Made by a program: the position numbers and the translations under genes. From positions 124,001 to 188,000 of the forward strand of contig JAKSLE010000002.1 of the NCBI GenBank assembly GCA_024401365.1: a DNA stretch of 64,000 nt, in the 5' to 3' direction. Shown in pieces: positions 61,686-64,000 of this stretch. How positions within the stretch are numbered: position 1 is the first letter of the stretch; each line of letters starts with the position of its first letter. The stretch is from Bacteroidales bacterium. GTDB lineage: Bacteria; Bacteroidota; Bacteroidia; Bacteroidales; Marinilabiliaceae. Below the pieces are notes generated by a model that saw nothing but the letters and a program-made list of their open reading frames with translations, had not been told where the DNA came from and did no database searches.

Positions 61686-64000
61686 AGGAGAGTCACCTTG
61701 ATTGATTTAACATTAGCTGAACTATTACCATAGAATACTGTATAGGTTCCAGGTGTAGTGCACACCTTCATAGAGGCCTCGTCGTAGAACTCAAATGCCT
61801 CAGGGGTCAAAGTTAATGTCGCTTTCGCTGTCTTGCCTGCCTTCACGTCTACTCTCTGGAATGCACGGAGCGTCTTGATAGGAGCACCTTCTGTATCTCC
61901 ATCTTTCGAGATGTATACTTGTACTACCTCAGTACCGTCTCGCTTGCCAGTATTCTTAACGTTAAGTGTCAGGTCAAAAGATTTGCCTTTAGCTACTTGA
62001 TTTTCTGTAGCTGCCGATGTCGTGATGTCGAATGTCGTGTACGACAAACCATATCCAAATGGATAGAGCGGCTTCTCTGTCATGAAACGGTATGTACGTC
62101 CCTTCATAGAGTAGTCTCTGTAATCTGGCAACTGCGATGATGATGTGTAGTAGGTTACTGGCAACTTGCCCGATGGGTTGTAATCACCAAAGAGTACTTC
62201 GGCTACTGCCTTGCCACCCATCTCACCTGGATACCAGGCTTGAAGTATAGCATCACACGACTCCGTCTCAGGTGCCAACGCTATAGCCGAACCTGAACAA
62301 CAAACAAAGATTACTTTCTTGCCTGCTGCCTTCAGTGCCTTGAGCATGTTGCGCTGTACCGCTGGGAGTTCTATGTCTGTACGGTCACCACCCTTGAAGC
62401 CTGGAAGGTCAATTGGCATCTCTTCGCCTTCAAGTCTTGCCGATATACCACCACAGAAAATAACTACATCACAGTCCTTGACTTGCTTTACAGTCTCGTC
62501 GTAGTTGATATCCCACTCTTTGCCTAGGTCGAATGTGAGATTGGCATCCCAATTCTCTATTTGTGCATAGAGTATCTCTATCTTGTACTCCTTGCCTGCT
62601 TCAACATTCATACGGGTACGAGTGTCTGTTCTGCGCCATGTACGGTGCATAGTCTTTCTCTCTCCGTTAACAAGCAACTCAAAGTAACTGCATCCTTGCA
62701 GATGTAACATTACCTCTCCACTTTGCTTTGGCTTGAATGTTGTCTCATATTTTGCCGAGAAACCTGTCAATGGCAATCCTGGAGCAAACGCATAGTTGCC
62801 AAATGTCGTAACGTCAATTGGTCGTGTATAGTGTTCTGTAGTAAATACATCGCCTTCACGCTTCTGGTTCTTCCAGAACGAGCCTTTCATGCCTTGCTTG
62901 CCATCGGCATAGCATTGGTCAAAGTATGATTCCAATACCTGATCGTGTACAAGGTCACATCCTTGAACGTACTTTACTTTCTTGGACTTTGTCTTGATAC
63001 CTTCAAGTATGGTTACAGTCTCGTTTGGCACACCATTGTAGTTCCCCCACATAAGTGGCTCATCGTCAGCATTTGGTCCAACTACCGCTACTTTCTTGCC
63101 TTTCGATAGAGGAAGTATGTTGCCCTTGTTCATGAGAAGTGTCATCGACTGACGTGCAAGGTCAAGCGCTATCTGCCTGTGCTCTTTGCAGTCTACTACG
63201 TCTGTAGATACCGACGACCAATGGCAGTCTTCTGGCTTGTCCATCTCACCGAGTGAGAATCTGCCTTCTAGGAGTCGAAGTACCTTTTCGTCAACGTCTT
63301 CTTCTGTGATAAGGCCTAGACGAACTGCTTGTGGTATCTCATGATACGCATAGTTGTATCCACACTCTACGTCAGTTCCTGCCAAAACTCCTTGCGCTGC
63401 GGCATGCTTGGCATCTGATGATGTCTTGTGCGATTCCCAGAAGTCCGAAATGGCTCCACAGTCGGAAACTACCATGTACTTAAAGCCCCACTCTTCACGG
63501 AGTATGCGCTGAAGCAATCGCCTGCTTCCACAGCATGGCTCATCGTCCCAACGCTGATATGCACACATCACTTCTCGTACATCTCCTTTTTGGACAGTCT
63601 CCTTAAATGCTGGGAGATATGTCTCATAAAGGTCTCGCATTGGCACATTGGTAATGTTGTCCACGTGACGTGCCCATTCTGGTCCAGAGTGAACCGCATA
63701 GTGCTTCGCACAGGCCAAAAGTCTACGATACTTGAGTGAATCAGGACCTTGAAGACCTTTTACTACGGCTACACCCATTACTGATGTAAGGTATGGATCT
63801 TCTCCGTATGTCTCTTGGCCTCTACCCCATCGTGGATCGCGGAAAATATTCACGTTTGGTGTCCACACTGAAAGGTCGTGGAAACGTCTGCTCTCTACCC
63901 CATTCTTCTGCCAGTCGTTCCATTTGGCACGCATCTCCATAGATGCTGCATCAAAGGCCGATTTTACAAGCGCAGGATTAAAGGTAGATGCCATACCTAT
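61682..64000 (-). CDS. GH3 beta-xylosidase/glucosidase with PA14 domain (N terminus outside window)
   Basis: 773 visible residues; the frame runs off the right edge (I-G-M-A-S-T-F...), so the signal peptide and the first part of the barrel are missing. Barrel motifs: TPNVNIFRDPRWGRGQETYGEDPYL, CAKHYAVHSGPE, and the nucleophile Asp in YMVVSDCGAI. A PA14 domain is inserted in the alpha/beta sandwich domain (GSFWKNQKREGDVF ... LHLQGCSYFELLVNGERKTMHRTWRRTDTRTRMNVEAGKEYKIEILY). A fibronectin-III-like end follows (LNVKNTGKRDGTEVVQVYIS). First visible gene of the operon with GH43-GH8 and GH31; a beta-xylosidase role fits that context. Confidence 0.93.
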   Translation of the reverse strand: MGMASTFNPALVKSAFDAASMEMRAKWNDWQKNGVESRRFHDLSVWTPNVNIFRDPRWGRGQETYGEDPYLTSVMGVAVVKGLQGPDSLKYRRLLACAKHYAVHSGPEWARHVDNITNVPMRDLYETYLPAFKETVQKGDVREVMCAYQRWDDEPCCGSRRLLQRILREEWGFKYMVVSDCGAISDFWESHKTSSDAKHAAAQGVLAGTDVECGYNYAYHEIPQAVRLGLITEEDVDEKVLRLLEGRFSLGEMDKPEDCHWSSVSTDVVDCKEHRQIALDLARQSMTLLMNKGNILPLSKGKKVAVVGPNADDEPLMWGNYNGVPNETVTILEGIKTKSKKVKYVQGCDLVHDQVLESYFDQCYADGKQGMKGSFWKNQKREGDVFTTEHYTRPIDVTTFGNYAFAPGLPLTGFSAKYETTFKPKQSGEVMLHLQGCSYFELLVNGERKTMHRTWRRTDTRTRMNVEAGKEYKIEILYAQIENWDANLTFDLGKEWDINYDETVKQVKDCDVVIFCGGISARLEGEEMPIDLPGFKGGDRTDIELPAVQRNMLKALKAAGKKVIFVCCSGSAIALAPETESCDAILQAWYPGEMGGKAVAEVLFGDYNPSGKLPVTYYTSSSQLPDYRDYSMKGRTYRFMTEKPLYPFGYGLSYTTFDITTSAATENQVAKGKSFDLTLNVKNTGKRDGTEVVQVYISKDGDTEGAPIKTLRAFQRVDVKAGKTAKATLTLTPEAFEFYDEASMKVCTTPGTYTVFYGNSSANVKSIKVTLL

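Overview
The window looks like chromosomal DNA of an anaerobic gut or rumen type member of Bacteroidales, probably Prevotellaceae-like. The support is: Bacteroidetes-specific families (OMP with an STN domain, DUF4270, DUF4974, DUF3109, peptidases S46 and M64, a pair of half-size chromate transporters, RNase Y); no Shine-Dalgarno pattern before most genes; and 23 exact copies of the Bacteroidetes -7 promoter element TAnnTTTG placed and oriented in front of genes. No plasmid, phage, transposase, integrase, rRNA or CRISPR array was seen. One tRNA gene (Arg, anticodon CCG) is present.

Layout. 1-5.1 kb: 3' end of RNase Y, a three-module xylan enzyme (CE6 esterase, GH43, CBM6), a histidine acid phosphatase and a small Cys-cluster protein. 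5.2-6.9 kb (minus): TonB, PH-domain protein, thioredoxin. 7.1-13.6 kb: Nim-like flavoprotein, DUF1460 lipoprotein, an ECF sigma / short anti-sigma / STN-bearing outer-membrane protein unit, an SDR and a small membrane protein. 13.7-18.2 kb: glutamate dehydrogenase, M64 peptidase, Lrp regulator, two small envelope proteins. 18.3-25.7 kb: GH3 lipoprotein, EamA transporter, exported carbonic anhydrase, TrmA-like RNA methyltransferase, and a Nudix-type regulator with an ADP-ribosylglycohydrolase. 25.7-34.3 kb (minus): LptD, chromate transporter pair, TPR-like protein, SPOR lipoprotein, DPP-IV, Aat. 34.4-54.6 kb (mostly plus): ECF sigma, LptF/G permease, RsmG, a glycosyltransferase-TPR fusion, a Pif1-TPR helicase, S46 peptidase, BioD, HrpB, DUF4270, an OM barrel, Maf, and MerR / Nif3 / zinc-ribbon / DUF3109. 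54.9-64 kb (minus): a beta-helix protein and an operon GH3 (cut by the edge), GH43-CBM6-GH8, GH31.

Biology. Two loci point to arabinoxylan or xylo-oligosaccharide use: a deacetylating/debranching CE6-GH43 enzyme near the left edge, and the GH3/GH43-GH8/GH31 operon at the right edge. No SusC/SusD pair is visible. DPP-IV, the S46 dipeptidyl peptidase, M64 peptidase and glutamate dehydrogenase suggest peptide use as well. LptD and LptF/G serve lipopolysaccharide export.

The least explained content is non-coding. (a) Four intergenic arrays of degenerate 11-bp units share one consensus. (b) A repeat built on CTGCGAGCAA occurs between genes and also, nearly unchanged, inside the reading frame of HrpB. 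(c) Three compact modules have an intrinsic terminator running straight into a -7 element; two of them place the predicted transcription start on the ATG, so leaderless mRNAs are expected. (d) Twin 15-bp inverted repeats sit on two promoters of the Nudix regulator. The strongest protein novelty is the glycosyltransferase fused in frame, through an internal signal sequence, to a TPR protein.
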